Shown here: positions 21,807 through 32,054 of the stretch, in pieces | Numbering within the stretch: the stretch's first letter is position 1 | Layout of the letters: each line of letters starts with the position of its first letter | Source of the DNA: Cydia pomonella | Taxonomy: Eukaryota; Arthropoda; Insecta; Lepidoptera; Tortricidae | Length of the DNA stretch: 64,000 bases | NCBI RefSeq assembly: GCF_033807575.1 | Contig: NC_084728.1 | Location: 9,375,451-9,439,450 of the forward strand | Direction of reading: 5' to 3' | Notes under the pieces: model-generated | Told to the model about the DNA's origin: nothing | The model's input: the letters and a program-made list of their open reading frames with translations, nothing else | The model's database searches: none | Position numbers and translations under genes: made by a program

Positions 21807-22561
21807 GTAAGACACTGCCTAAGCCCTCACATGTCTCACGACGCTGGTTTTTAACGCAACCAGCACGGCTAGCACATGACGGGCGCGACAGTCGACAGGC
21901 GAGAAAATGCCGCGACATAGAGCTTTCTCGCGAACCGGTAGCATAAGACGCGCGCGACAACCCGCTGTCTCGCGGACAAATGTCAAAGCGACATAATTTT
22001 GTCGTTTGACAGTTCCACGCGGGATACTCTCGAAACTCGTAGCACAAGTGCACTATGGGAGAGAAAATATCCCGCGTTTCAACGTCAAAAGGAGAGAAAC
22101 TGTCTTCGAGGCTAGAGGGTCGCGAGAAGCATATTTTGTCGAAGTTTTGTTGACTTTGGTCCTAAAAGAAAGTTAATTTTCTATATTTTGTATTTATTTC
22201 ATACTACAGCAATTTTCTGTGTAATTTTAATATGAATCCTGAGTTTTATGATTTGTCCGTTAGCTAGGTAGGTAAGGTGTAGGTACGTGGTATTGCTTTA
22301 TAACATACCTATTAAGATACCTATATCTATATCATGCCGGTAATAATAAAATGATTGTATTTTTTCACATTTACTTGTTTGTTCTCTTAAGGTGTCCTAT
22401 CCTACTGTACTTAGGTACCTATTACTTACCCTAAGTAGGTGTCTAAGTACACTTTTGTTACTATATGCATTATTTTATTATACGCAGATAATAAAATAAT
22501 GCAAAATAATGAATCTGGCAGCCCAACTCAACCTCCACCTTACAAAAGGCCACGGCCGTAA

Positions 22562-22796
22562 TACGAGTATTCTGTAGTTACCACCCTAATGTACGATTCC
22601 CACCGACGACTGGCTGGAGTCAGGCCGCACCGGAGCGCATTTTTAATGTGCCTATATATTATATATCGCAGAAGCGATAGAATCCGTCCGGAGGCGTCTC
22701 CGCGTCCGCAAGCAGCCGACCGGCTTGCGGCCACATAAATGTGAAATGCGATCCGACTCCGCCCGTTCGGTGGGAGTCGTAGTAGTCGTACTTAAA
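22562..22796. mobile_element. Imperfect foldback MITE nested in the CACTA-like element
   Basis: GATTCCCACCGA...GGAGTC..GGCCGC...GCGCATTTTTAATGTG at the left pairs with the reverse complement of ACATAAATGTGAAATGCGAT ... GGTGGGAGTCGTAGTAG at the right. The GC-rich centre contains GGAGGCGTCTCCGCGTCCGC. Confidence 0.5.
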
Positions 22797-22939
22797 TCTA
22801 AATATCTAAAAGAGGTCAGAGTAAATAAAATAACTTAATGTTTTTGTGTATTTGCAATATGAGAAAACTTAAAAAACTAACGCTGCATCCATAGATCGCT
22901 AAAATACAAAACACGCAAAAATAACTCATTGTTTTAAAC

Positions 22940-23150
22940 ATTCGAGTGTCGTTGTATGGAGTAGGTTCCCAACTTGAGCCCTTCTATGTCCTCCGTGGCA
23001 GGATGGCTGCGCCCAGCAGCAGCATGCTTAGGTATAGGCGCTGTGTTTGATGACAGACTTGTGCATGTCATCAATCTATCTTCAAAGCCAGCGGGGCAGC
23101 AACTAGCCAGCCACAAGGAAGATATGTTGGGGATTATCATGAGATCTTCA
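22940..23150. other. Exon-like block inside the CACTA-like element
   Basis: A locally higher-GC stretch, open on both strands for 60-90 codons. Minus strand includes GFEDRLMTCTSLSSNTAPIP; plus strand includes SVAGWLRPAAACLGIGAVFD. I recognise neither. It may be captured host or retroelement sequence. Confidence 0.25.
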
Positions 23151-24885
23151 GTCTTCTTTGTAAAGATGGTAGCTTATTTGCCAACACTTTCGGGTAATCT
23201 CAATTATCTTAAAAAAACACCAATCATTCGTAAGGAGTGGTATTTAATTATTAGGTAGGTAATTATCTTTAGATATAATAATGTTCTCCAACTTGTAACG
23301 ACAAAGCGAATCAAATTATGATTGACACATTGACATTTCCGACTTCAAAATAATATTTGCTATTTCTTTAATCTTAATACTGCGAGAAGGAGACAAAGTT
23401 ATCGTGACTTGTATGTCTATGTCGTGACTAGGGACGTTCCGTTTCTAAAGCTGACTATTCATTATTTTCCCGATTATGTTAGTACCGATTCAGTGTTGCC
23501 ACGAAAGAAAAGTTTGTTCCAAGTATAAATGGCCACACTGGCTAAGTCGCGCGCGGGATGGCTCTCTCGCGTGGAATTCTTTTCTCGATCTGCCAACTTA
23601 TGCTACCAAAATCGAGAAACTGACAGGTCGAGATAGAAATTTGTGACACGCGACTGTTGTTTCTCGCGGCGCGAGTTATCCCGCGTGTAATCATGTGCTA
23701 GCCGTGCAGTAAAATTATATTTAAGAGGAATTCCTAGTTGCGATTTTTCCATACAAACGCTCTCGACTGATTCCTCCCTGGATTTTTAACCTAGAGCAGT
23801 GATTTTTTCAAATAAGATCAATATCATCAATATCTGTGCCGCTATGTTTTGCTTTTTTGGATTATCTTTGTTTTGAAGAAAGATACAGCGCCTCGAAAAT
23901 CGCAAAAACGGCTAAATTGAATTGGCTGTAAAAAAAGGCACAGTATACAAATATGACAAAAAATATCCAAAAAATCAAAACATAGCGGCATAGATTATTT
24001 CTTCCTCTTGCAATTTCCAAAATTTCATAATGATTAGTTGCGTTTTGGGGGAGGAAACAGTCGAGAGCGAAACCTCGATTTTTGAGTTTTTTGCGAGTGA
24101 ATTTCGGTCCGAGCTGCAGTTGTCCTTATCGCACGAATTGGAGGCGGAGACAGTTTCTAAATATACGTACACAGAAGGAATAGTGATGGGCATAACATCC
24201 TTATTAGGGATTGCAGAACCGGTACTGTTTTAAAGAACCGGGATTTCTCGGTACTTTCGGAACTGGTCTAATTATTTCATTGTTTTAAATAAAACGACAG
24301 CATTTTGCGATTTGACCACCTTTCGTATTATAATTTAATAATCACATTTTCTTTTATTACGTAGTAGGCATTTTTTTTTAGAAATATAGTATTTTACATT
24401 GCTCACACTTGTGCGTCACAAGTAAAAGATAACTACTTTGATGTTTGCCACTAGATAGCAAATTTAATGAAATTACATTGACGAGGGGATTTATATATAA
24501 GTATCGCAGTCGTATTGTATAATCCGCCGTATTACATTACGGCTAGCCGATATCAAAATAAGGGCCATTTTGAAATGCGGCGGTTCAACGATTAAGGTAT
24601 GTTGGGTAAATACCGGATGCGGGTGAAGAACGTAGGACATTCATTTCCCCCTAATTTGGCTTTATTTTTTAATGTTGGCAACATTGTGTAAGACGCCATT
24701 TCATTGCGCCTCGACTGTCAGTGTCCCCGCGTCGCTCAGGGAGTCGGGCTTGTGCAATCACAGAGAGCAAGGTAAATTTCGCGAATTCTTCCTTCTATCC
24801 GATCTTCGCTCTGTAATTTATTTTGCGTATTGTGATGAAACTGTGTTTGTTTTTGTAATTGTCGCGTGAATGTGTGTGTGTTGTT

Positions 24886-25148
24886 TGACGACCGGTTTGG
24901 CCTAGTGGGTAGTGACCCTGCCTACGAAGCTGATGGTCCCGGGTTCAAATCCTGGTAAGGGCATTTATTCGTGTGATGAGCATGGATATTTGTTCCTGTG
25001 TCATGGGTGTTTTCTATGTATTTAAGTATTTATATATTATATATATCGTTGTCTAAGTACCCTCAACACAAGCCTTATTGAGCTTACTGTGGGACTTAGT
25101 CAATTTGTGTAATAATGTCCTATAATATTTATTTATTTATTATTTATT
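24886..25148 (+). mobile_element. Full-length SINE family A in copy B
   Basis: Starts GACGACCGGTTTGGCCTAGT (A-box region). GGTCCCGGGTTCAAATCCTG carries the B box. The body is GTGTGATGAGCATGGATATT and the tail CTATAATATTTATTTATT. A 7-bp TAATTGT occurs at 24856-24862 and 25149-25155. The 23 bp TCGCGTGAATGTGTGTGTG.. before the head is absent from copy A, so it was added with, or lost around, the insertion. Confidence 0.85.
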
Positions 25149-25419
25149 TAATTGTGTTAACAGACCTAGCACTGCTGTAGACCGATATCCGATCTTGACC
25201 CTTCCAGGTAAAGATTGGACCAGAAACAATCAGATCTTTACCTATTTAAAAACAGCAGTGATTATCAAACTTTAAATTTTCTTCAATTTACCTACTGACC
25301 TTAATTATCACATTTATTGTTTTCTTGATCACACTTTTGGACCATTATTTTTATCCAGTACCACTACCAGCGCGACGGTTACTGACAATGTAATTTTTTT
25401 AATTTCCGCAACCCAAAGG

Positions 25420-25530
25420 TTGCCTTTTAGCGATAAGACCGCATGTTGTTTACCTGTGCTTATGTGTATGTTTTCTTTTGTATTGTTTTCTTTTATTGAG
25501 GTGTGCAATAAAGAGTATTTATATTGTATA
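25420..25530 (+). mobile_element. LINE 3' tail (L-B) inside copy B
   Basis: Counterpart of 14616-14725 in copy A, with the same junctions. Shared by descent of the carrier element rather than by independent insertion. Confidence 0.65.
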
Positions 25531-26779
25531 GGGATGATGATACATGTTTTCGCAATAAAGTACCTACACATACGGATGCATTTGTAGATGTGCACGCATA
25601 CATACATTGCTAGTTTCGGATACAAAATAGAGATAGGGCTTCGAAATTAGTTTCCTTAAAATGCTTCAAGAGGGCTCTCTTTTCCTATATATTTACTTTA
25701 CTCTTTACATACGATCCTTACATTTTATAAAAAAAAAAGATTGTATATCAACTATATATATACATATATACATAATTGCAAAATTAAACCAACAAAATCG
25801 CAATTTTAATTATTTTCCATACTTCAAGATGGGCTCTCAGTGACCTTGACCTTTTTAAAGAACTACTTAGTCTTTTTGATTTCTAAGTTTGATTCTTATT
25901 TTTTTGGCGACCTTCATTAAAAATGACTGCGCACGATTATTTTTTATTTTGATTTTTGTCCCTCCTACTTAAGTACTTAATATCTTCCAGTACATTCCAT
26001 TCAATAAACAATACATTTACACTTTCCCTAAACCTGTACAGTTCATGAAACCTTAAATTGTCAAAACTACGCAACGTATCTATTATTTGAGTGGTTTTTT
26101 TTATTACTTCGGGTAAACCTTACAATAAGAGGTTTCTTAGCACATTGTTTACTTATCAAATTGCTTTATGACATATGTATCAAAGTTTGAGAGCCACAAT
26201 TTTACCAATTTTTGTATCCGGGTTAAGATCGGATACAAAAGGGTAGACACCGGACCTATTTCTTTGTGATACCTTATTCTCTTTCCATTAGAAGCAACTT
26301 TTTTTCACCATCCAATGTTCTCCCTTGATGGCAAAACACTCGTTACCCTAAAAAAAAGTATGTCTCATCTTTACACAGGTGCAAAACTAAAACCGTTCTA
26401 TATTGAAGATTACCAAAATTCAGGCCGAATCTACGGTTATTATTTAACGATTCGCTACGTACTTCAAGAATCTGGTACGTGTTGAGATCTCGAAAAAACA
26501 TTTTTTCACGAGTTCTCTCAATTGGTCCCAAAATTGTCCGGCATTACCCCAACATACTTTACCCAGATTGTCATTGCGATACGTTCTTCAATAAGGCGGC
26601 CCAAGTTTAGCCCCATCGTACTACAAGTTAAATAGATTGTAGTTTAACCATAGGTATATTTATACCTACTTACAAAATTTCACAACACACCATGATCACT
26701 CCCAACTTACTGATACGGATAGGTACAGTCAAGTCTAAAAATATGGGTGTACACATCTTACTCAAAAATATGTCCCATA

Positions 26780-26847
26780 CAAAATAAAAATAAAAATAAA
26801 AAAAGAATTTAATATTATTATTTTTATTTTATTTTTTTATTTTTAAT
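26780..26847. repeat. AT-rich hairpin filler left of the LTR element
   Basis: (AAAAT)n at the left and (ATTTT)n at the right, with GAATTTAATATTATT between, so the stretch is self-complementary. It is absent from copy A, which instead has GCATCT at this point. Probably created during or after retrotransposon insertion. Confidence 0.6.
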
Positions 26848-26945
26848 AGTAAAATATTTTGGGGAAATACTGGGATGCTGGTAATGAAACACGCTTTCCA
26901 TAACAAGGTATATTCGCAACTGTCAACTACCAACATACATGACAC
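26848..26945 (-). repeat. 3' LTR (98 bp)
   Basis: Plus-strand sequence starts AGTAAAATATTTTGGGGAAA and ends CCAACATACATGACAC, identical over all 98 bases to 31481-31578. On the element's own strand it begins GTGTCATG and ends TTTTACT, so the canonical TG..CA ends are not obvious. Confidence 0.85.
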
Positions 26946-26956
26946 CTCCACACTTA
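26946..26956 (-). promoter_or_regulatory. Candidate polypurine tract
   Basis: On the minus strand AGTGTGGAGG directly precedes the 3' LTR, the expected position for plus-strand priming in reverse transcription. Short but well placed. Confidence 0.5.
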
Positions 26957-27326
26957 ATATCAACGGTGTATCAAAACTATGATATAGGTAACTACATGCT
27001 ATAGTAATAAAATAACTAACATCACTTAACCAGAATCAGGTAACTAATTATAGGACATTTCAAAAGGCAACATTTGAATGTTTATGAAGACATTTTGAGA
27101 CTTATATCTAGGCCAATAAGGTTTAAACCGTGTACATGGTAAACAACTTGGCAGCATACAGGGGTAGGTCTGATATCTTTTTATTATAATATTTACAGTT
27201 ACCACTTATGCGGGATCTGCCTTATATTGGCCGCCTACATCTAAGTGTTGATAAGTTATGTGAATGTAAGACCTTATCCGACCTGTTGACTGCCATTACA
27301 ACTAATAAACTATCAAACTATTTTTC

Positions 27327-30300
27327 TTAATCTATCTCTAATTGACGTATTCCTCTAATGCGATGAGGCAGGGGCCTAAGCACCATTGGCTGTTGAACTG
27401 GGGGTGGCGGCGTTGAATGATGAGAAATAGTCGGCGAGGGATTAATTGCAATTTGCTCGGGAGAACTTATCGCCTGTCCGACAACTTCCTCCGATCCGAC
27501 CTCGCGGGCACCATCATCCGACACCACACCTACCACTGGACTTACGTCCTCGCCGCCGCCCACCGCTGCGACCGCACCCTCGTGCATCTGATGGGATTGA
27601 TCTCGGCCTTCATTTGTGTTTGGCCAAGTAATATTAGAAAATCTCGTCCGACGTCTAATTTGATCAATATGCCGGTGTATGAAACCTCCCTGACCGTTAT
27701 CCACTATGTACCTATTGGAGCCCGTTTTATCGACTACTGTGCCCTTTACCCACTTGTCTTGGCCAGTATAGCTACGCGACCAGACCGGGTCGCCTCGCGC
27801 CACAGCGCGCGTGGCGCCCCCTGCCGCCCGCACCTGCCGCTCCTGCGCATTGTGAACCCGTTGTTCAACAATACCATCGCCGCGCAACAAATCTAAACGT
27901 GTCCTAAGAGTGTGCCTCATCAAAAGCATCGCTGGGCTTTCCCCGGTCGTGCTTTGTGCACTATTTCTATAGGCCATCAAATAAGTTTGTAAGGCGGCTT
28001 CTACGTCTACCTTGTCTCGATACGCCTTCTTTAGGGCGCGTTTACAAAGTTTCACGGCGGCTTCCGCTGCGCCATTAGACGATTGATGATAAATAGGTGA
28101 GAAGTACTGTCGTATTCCGTTACGTTTTAAAAAATCCCCGAATTCTACGCTCGTGAAAGGTGGCCCTTGATCAGAAACGATTTCCGCCGGTAACCCGAAA
28201 CGCGCGAACGTCTCTCGAAGCACTTTAATGACGGATGACGCGTTTGTTCGTGACATTTCGAATATCTCGATCCATTTAGAGCCCGCATCAACTAAGACAA
28301 AAAAAACCTTGCTTTTAAATGGTCCCAAAAAATCACAATGTAGTCTACTCCATACCCGTGGTGGGTACGGCCAAGGAGACGGCTGCGCGCGTGCCGGCGC
28401 CGGCGCCTCGGCCGCGCACGTGTCGCAGCGCCGGCACAGCGCCTCCACGTCGGCGTCAATACCCGGCCACCACACGTAGCTGCGAGCTAGGGCCTTCGTT
28501 TTGACTATGCCCATGTGACTAGTATGCAGCTGCTGTAATATGATCTGTCTTAAATCACACGGTATTATCATTCTATATCCCCACATCAGGCAGCCCCTAT
28601 CTATATACATTTCGTTACGCCTAACATAAAACGGATTTAGATTTTCTTCCAATTGCCCCGTTGGCCAACCCGATTGCACATACGACATGATTCTAGTCAA
28701 CAAAATATCTTTTTCTGTAGTCTTCTTTACGTCTTCATTGGTTACTGGTAAAAAATCTTCTACGAAATTAACATAAGTTACCTCCGAACTCGCCTGGTGA
28801 TCTCTGCCGGTCTGAGGCAAACGCGACAAGGCATCCGCGCAATTTTTAGCTGACGCAACGTACTCGATTTCATAGTCGTATCCTGACAGAAGAACGGCCC
28901 AGCGCTGTATTCGTGATGCCGCCATGACTGGTATCCCCACTTTATTACCAAATATATGGGTCAACGGTTTGTGATCCGTTCTTAAAATAAACTTTCTCCC
29001 ATATAGGAATTGGTGAAATTTCCTAATACCAAAAATAATCCCCAACGCTTCGCGATCGATCTGTGCGTACGCGCGCTCCGCTGTGGTGAGCGCCCGCGAC
29101 GCATAAGCAATGGGCCGCTCGCCCTCCGCCGTGAGGTGCGATATCACAGCGGCGACGCCGACGCTACTCGCGTCTGAAGTTAGAACTAGCGGTAGCGATA
29201 CCGAGTAATGCACTAACACTTTACTAGAGCATAATGCACTCTTAACCCTGTCGAACGCAACCTGGCACTCATCATTCCACTCGAATCTTACACCTGCCCT
29301 CAGTAACATGTATAAAGGTGCTAATATTGTACTTACGTTTGCCACAAATTTCGAATAATACATAACGAGGCCTATGAATGCCCTTAACTCGGTTATGTTT
29401 GTAGGAGTCGGAGTATTTATTATTGCCGTAATCTTGTCCGGACATGTCTGTACTCCGTCCTTGCTAATGACATGGCCTAAGTAATTTACCGTTTTTTGAA
29501 AGAACGCGCACTTTTCTTTTTTTACTCGCAAACCAAAAGATTGTAATCTATCAAAGACTTTATGCAAATTCTCGATATGGCTCCTAGTATCCGTACCCGT
29601 AATAATAATATCGTCCAGGAAAACCCCTACGTGAGGCAAATCTGCAAACAGCTGTTCTAACCGGCGCTGAAAAATACCCGGGCTGGACGACAATCCGTAC
29701 ACGAGCCGGTTATACATGAAAAGACCCTTATGGGTATTTATTACTGTGACTTTCTTGGACTCATCTAGCTCAAACTGAGCATACGCCTGGGATAAGTCAA
29801 TTTTACTAAACCGATCTCCGCCGTCGAGGCGCACTAGCAGATCTTCTACCCTAGGCAGTGGATAACGGTCAACTTCAAGAACTTTATTTATAGTCAACTT
29901 ATAGTCGGCACATATTCTAATATTACCATCTTTCTTCACCACGGGGACGATCGGGGTAGCCCAGTCGGAGCGGTCGACGGGGGTGAGCACGCCGTCACGC
30001 ACCAGCTGCTCCAGCGCGCGCTCTACCGGCTCGCGCAGTGCGTACGCCAGCGGCCGCGCGCGCAGGAACACCGGCTGCGCCTCAGGCCGCAGGTGTATGC
30101 TCACTTGGCCGCCCGTGAACCGGCCCAAACCGTCTTCAAACACCTTAGAGAATCTGGAACTAAATTCCGTTATATTAAAGCCTTCATCTTCGCTATTGAC
30201 ATACCCTAACATATACTCGTCATAGCCGGGTAAGTCAAGTATATTCAAGGCCGCTATCCATTGTCTACCTAAAAGAAGCGTTATACCGTCTTTGATAACA

Positions 30301-31403
30301 TATAAATTTAAATATGACTTCCGATCTCGGTAATTAACTAATGGTTTGATTACTCCTAGCGGTTTAACGAGTTCACCAGTATAATATCTTAACACTACAT
30401 TACTTTGAAGAATTGGAATCATTATTGGTTTACAGTCAGACACTGATAAATGATTCATGCTAACTACAATTACCTCGTCGCTGTCGTCAGTGTCCATGTC
30501 TGTCATCGCTTCCACCCTATGATGCCCCGTCACGTTAGGGCAAACACGTCGCAGGTGCCCCTCGCGATTACACACTCTGCACACATATCGCGCGAATTTG
30601 CACTGCGCCGGCGCTTCCGGGTGGGAGCCCCCACAAACTGAGCATTGTCGCTGCCCGCGCTGTCCTGCCGCTGCAGGCTGCCTCGCGGCCGCGCCCGTAC
30701 GCTGCCCGTTCGTTTGCTGCCCTCGTGTCGAGAAATGCGCGCGCTGCCCAAACTGCCTGTTTACTCCTGATTGCCCGCTGCTAGCCTGCGCCCTATCGCC
30801 TGTCGCGACGCTTGCGTTACGCTGCCATGCTCCCGCCATGGCTTGACAATCGGCCACCTTGACCTCAGCCTGCTTTTTGCACGATCCCTCAACCACGGCC
30901 GCATCCTTTTCAGCCGCTGCTAAACTGACTGCCAAGCTGTACGCTTTGGCAAAATCTAAGTTTTCTTCTGCGAATAACCGCTGTCGTATCATTTCACTAC
31001 TTAACCCGCATACCAGCTGATCCCTGAGGCTCTCTTCCAACCAAAGTCCAAACTCACATGTCTTCGACATCCTTTTCAAAATAGCTACATACTCCGCTAT
31101 ACTTTCGTTGGTAGCCTGCTTCCTATGGCGGAATTTATATCGCTCGGCTAATGCACTCGGTTTCGGTTGTAAGTGCCGTTCCATAATGGCGGTTAAGTCC
31201 TTAAATGTTTTTTCACTGGGTTTCGTTGGGGTACACAAACTCACTAATAGTTCATAACTTTCGGCTCCCATAACTGTTATTAGTGTGGGAACCTTTAAAT
31301 CGTCCACAATTTTATTAACCAAAAAGTATTGTTCGAGCCGCTCAATGTATAACCTCCAATCGTCCGTATGGATTTTAAATTCACTTATCTTGCCGACCGA
31401 CAT
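27327..31403 (-). CDS. Gag-Pol polyprotein of mag-like Ty3/gypsy retrotransposon, protease core missing
   Basis: 1358 residues in one frame, without a gag/pol frameshift. A Gag-like region (about 1-170) is followed by a Gly/Gln-rich linker. Zinc knuckles: C254-x2-C257, and the canonical C275-x2-C278-x4-H283-x4-C288. The protease region (about 315-390) keeps the late LLLGRQWI motif (376-383), but PIMIPIL runs straight into LRYYTGE (about 326-344). The D-S/T-G active-site segment that normally lies between is absent, an in-frame loss of roughly 30 residues. Reverse transcriptase about 455-650 has FSKIDLSQAYAQFELDE and the catalytic FLDD at 595-598. RNase H: D744, E785, D810, D857. Integrase: HH-CC zinc region (H960, H963, C993, C996) and a catalytic triad D1024, D1078, E1114 with 35 residues between the last two. 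The start is the first ATG, 78 bp from the 5' LTR. No envelope gene follows. Probably transcribed from the LTR; likely defective unless protease is supplied in trans. Confidence 0.95.
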   Translation of the reverse strand: MSVGKISEFKIHTDDWRLYIERLEQYFLVNKIVDDLKVPTLITVMGAESYELLVSLCTPTKPSEKTFKDLTAIMERHLQPKPSALAERYKFRHRKQATNESIAEYVAILKRMSKTCEFGLWLEESLRDQLVCGLSSEMIRQRLFAEENLDFAKAYSLAVSLAAAEKDAAVVEGSCKKQAEVKVADCQAMAGAWQRNASVATGDRAQASSGQSGVNRQFGQRAHFSTRGQQTNGQRTGAAARQPAAAGQRGQRQCSVCGGSHPEAPAQCKFARYVCRVCNREGHLRRVCPNVTGHHRVEAMTDMDTDDSDEVIVVSMNHLSVSDCKPIMIPILQSNVVLRYYTGELVKPLGVIKPLVNYRDRKSYLNLYVIKDGITLLLGRQWIAALNILDLPGYDEYMLGYVNSEDEGFNITEFSSRFSKVFEDGLGRFTGGQVSIHLRPEAQPVFLRARPLAYALREPVERALEQLVRDGVLTPVDRSDWATPIVPVVKKDGNIRICADYKLTINKVLEVDRYPLPRVEDLLVRLDGGDRFSKIDLSQAYAQFELDESKKVTVINTHKGLFMYNRLVYGLSSSPGIFQRRLEQLFADLPHVGVFLDDIIITGTDTRSHIENLHKVFDRLQSFGLRVKKEKCAFFQKTVNYLGHVISKDGVQTCPDKITAIINTPTPTNITELRAFIGLVMYYSKFVANVSTILAPLYMLLRAGVRFEWNDECQVAFDRVKSALCSSKVLVHYSVSLPLVLTSDASSVGVAAVISHLTAEGERPIAYASRALTTAERAYAQIDREALGIIFGIRKFHQFLYGRKFILRTDHKPLTHIFGNKVGIPVMAASRIQRWAVLLSGYDYEIEYVASAKNCADALSRLPQTGRDHQASSEVTYVNFVEDFLPVTNEDVKKTTEKDILLTRIMSYVQSGWPTGQLEENLNPFYVRRNEMYIDRGCLMWGYRMIIPCDLRQIILQQLHTSHMGIVKTKALARSYVWWPGIDADVEALCRRCDTCAAEAPAPARAQPSPWPYPPRVWSRLHCDFLGPFKSKVFFVLVDAGSKWIEIFEMSRTNASSVIKVLRETFARFGLPAEIVSDQGPPFTSVEFGDFLKRNGIRQYFSPIYHQSSNGAAEAAVKLCKRALKKAYRDKVDVEAALQTYLMAYRNSAQSTTGESPAMLLMRHTLRTRLDLLRGDGIVEQRVHNAQERQVRAAGGATRAVARGDPVWSRSYTGQDKWVKGTVVDKTGSNRYIVDNGQGGFIHRHIDQIRRRTRFSNITWPNTNEGRDQSHQMHEGAVAAVGGGEDVSPVVGVVSDDGAREVGSEEVVGQAISSPEQIAINPSPTISHHSTPPPPVQQPMVLRPLPHRIRGIRQLEID

Positions 31404-31464
31404 CGTATTTGCACTTTCTTTTGTTTGCTATTATTACAACTATACGTAGCACGCACGGATTTTT

Positions 31465-31481
31465 GGTATTCGTCGTCGCCA
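31465..31481 (-). promoter_or_regulatory. Candidate primer binding site
   Basis: On the minus strand TGGCGACGACGAATACC starts at the inner edge of the 5' LTR. TGG is complementary to a tRNA CCA end, and TGGCGACGA fits the 3' end of a serine-type tRNA ending TCGTCGCCA. The match beyond nine bases is weaker, so the tRNA identity is inference. Confidence 0.55.
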
Positions 31482-31578
31482 GTAAAATATTTTGGGGAAA
31501 TACTGGGATGCTGGTAATGAAACACGCTTTCCATAACAAGGTATATTCGCAACTGTCAACTACCAACATACATGACAC
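31481..31578 (-). repeat. 5' LTR (98 bp)
   Basis: Identical to 26848-26945. Expected to hold the promoter and polyadenylation signal; I see no clear TATA box or AATAAA in so short an LTR. Confidence 0.85.
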
Positions 31579-32054
31579 TTATGCCAGTGTAATAAGAGCG
31601 TAGTACCATATTTATGAGACGATTCTTTCGATACATATTTTTGCACTTGACTGTACGACGACAACCGAAGCTGAGACATCATTCTTTTTTGCAGTTTTTA
31701 CCTATATGGTAATTAATATCAATCAATCAATCATTTATTATTTCGTCATCATAGGTGTAAAATACATTTAGTACAGGTGATAGGGTGTAATAGATACAGT
31801 ATAATATAAAAATGAAAAACAATATTACGTGGTAACAACAAAAACAACTTGCGTCGGGCAGCGCAGAATAAATTCCGTCTGGCTCGCGGACGATGTCGAC
31901 GGAACGGCGCGCAATGAGCGAGCGCACGAGTCTCGCGTCTGTGTGCGCGCACTCACACTTAGATAGCTCCGGCTCCCGCCCACCGCAGCGCGACAGAAAC
32001 ATAGCTTCAAAAATTCGAGATTTGAAAAGTTGCTCAGCTAGGAATTGCTCTTAA

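Larger units (their letters stand above)
21864..23706. mobile_element. 1.84-kb CACTA-like non-autonomous element
   Basis: Ends CACGGCTAGCACATGA and TCATGTGCTAGCCGTG are perfect 16-bp inverted repeats. CAG flanks both sides (21861-21863, 23707-23709). CAC-termini with a 3-bp duplication match the CACTA/EnSpm pattern. The subterminal 250-300 bp at each end is studded with CGCGACA, TCTCGCG and CCCGCG words, likely transposase-binding repeats. No transposase ORF. A MITE and an exon-like block are nested. Confidence 0.75.
26848..31578 (-). mobile_element. Mag-like Ty3/gypsy LTR retrotransposon, 4.73 kb
   Basis: Two identical 98-bp direct repeats bound a single Gag-Pol ORF on the minus strand. Known: B. 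mori mag is a Ty3/gypsy element of about 4.6 kb with unusually short LTRs (77 bp), a good match for this architecture. A purine-rich tract precedes the 3' LTR and a tRNA-like primer site follows the 5' LTR. It splits a foldback MITE of copy B. No clear 4-6-bp target duplication is visible: the left side is the AT hairpin (26780-26847), the right side TTATGCCAG. Identical LTRs and an open ORF point to recent insertion, but the protease core is missing. Confidence 0.9.
23721..32054 (+). mobile_element. TTAA element copy B, expanded to 8.3 kb by nested insertions
   Basis: Same ends as copy A: TTAAGAGGAATTCCTAG at 23721 and CTAGGAATTGCTCTTAA ending at 32054. Colinear and nearly identical to 13202-16511 except for a SINE (24886-25148) and an LTR retrotransposon (26848-31578) with 68 bp of AT-rich filler. 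A short ORF of 67 codons (24030-24233) is shared with copy A (13510-13713) at near identity, but lacks a recognised domain. It starts 14 bp after the CACTA-like element. Confidence 0.9.

Noticed and set aside
21691..22053. 120-codon minus-strand ORF
   Set aside because: It spans the junction between the CpG-rich patch and the CACTA-like element terminus, so it cannot be one ancestral gene.
24886..25010. tRNA gene
   Set aside because: The A and B boxes belong to a SINE repeated about a dozen times here; no complete cloverleaf. The same applies to the family B copies.
27417..30846. Several plus-strand ORFs of 60-160 codons
   Set aside because: All lie antisense to the Gag-Pol ORF and are shadows of its codon composition.
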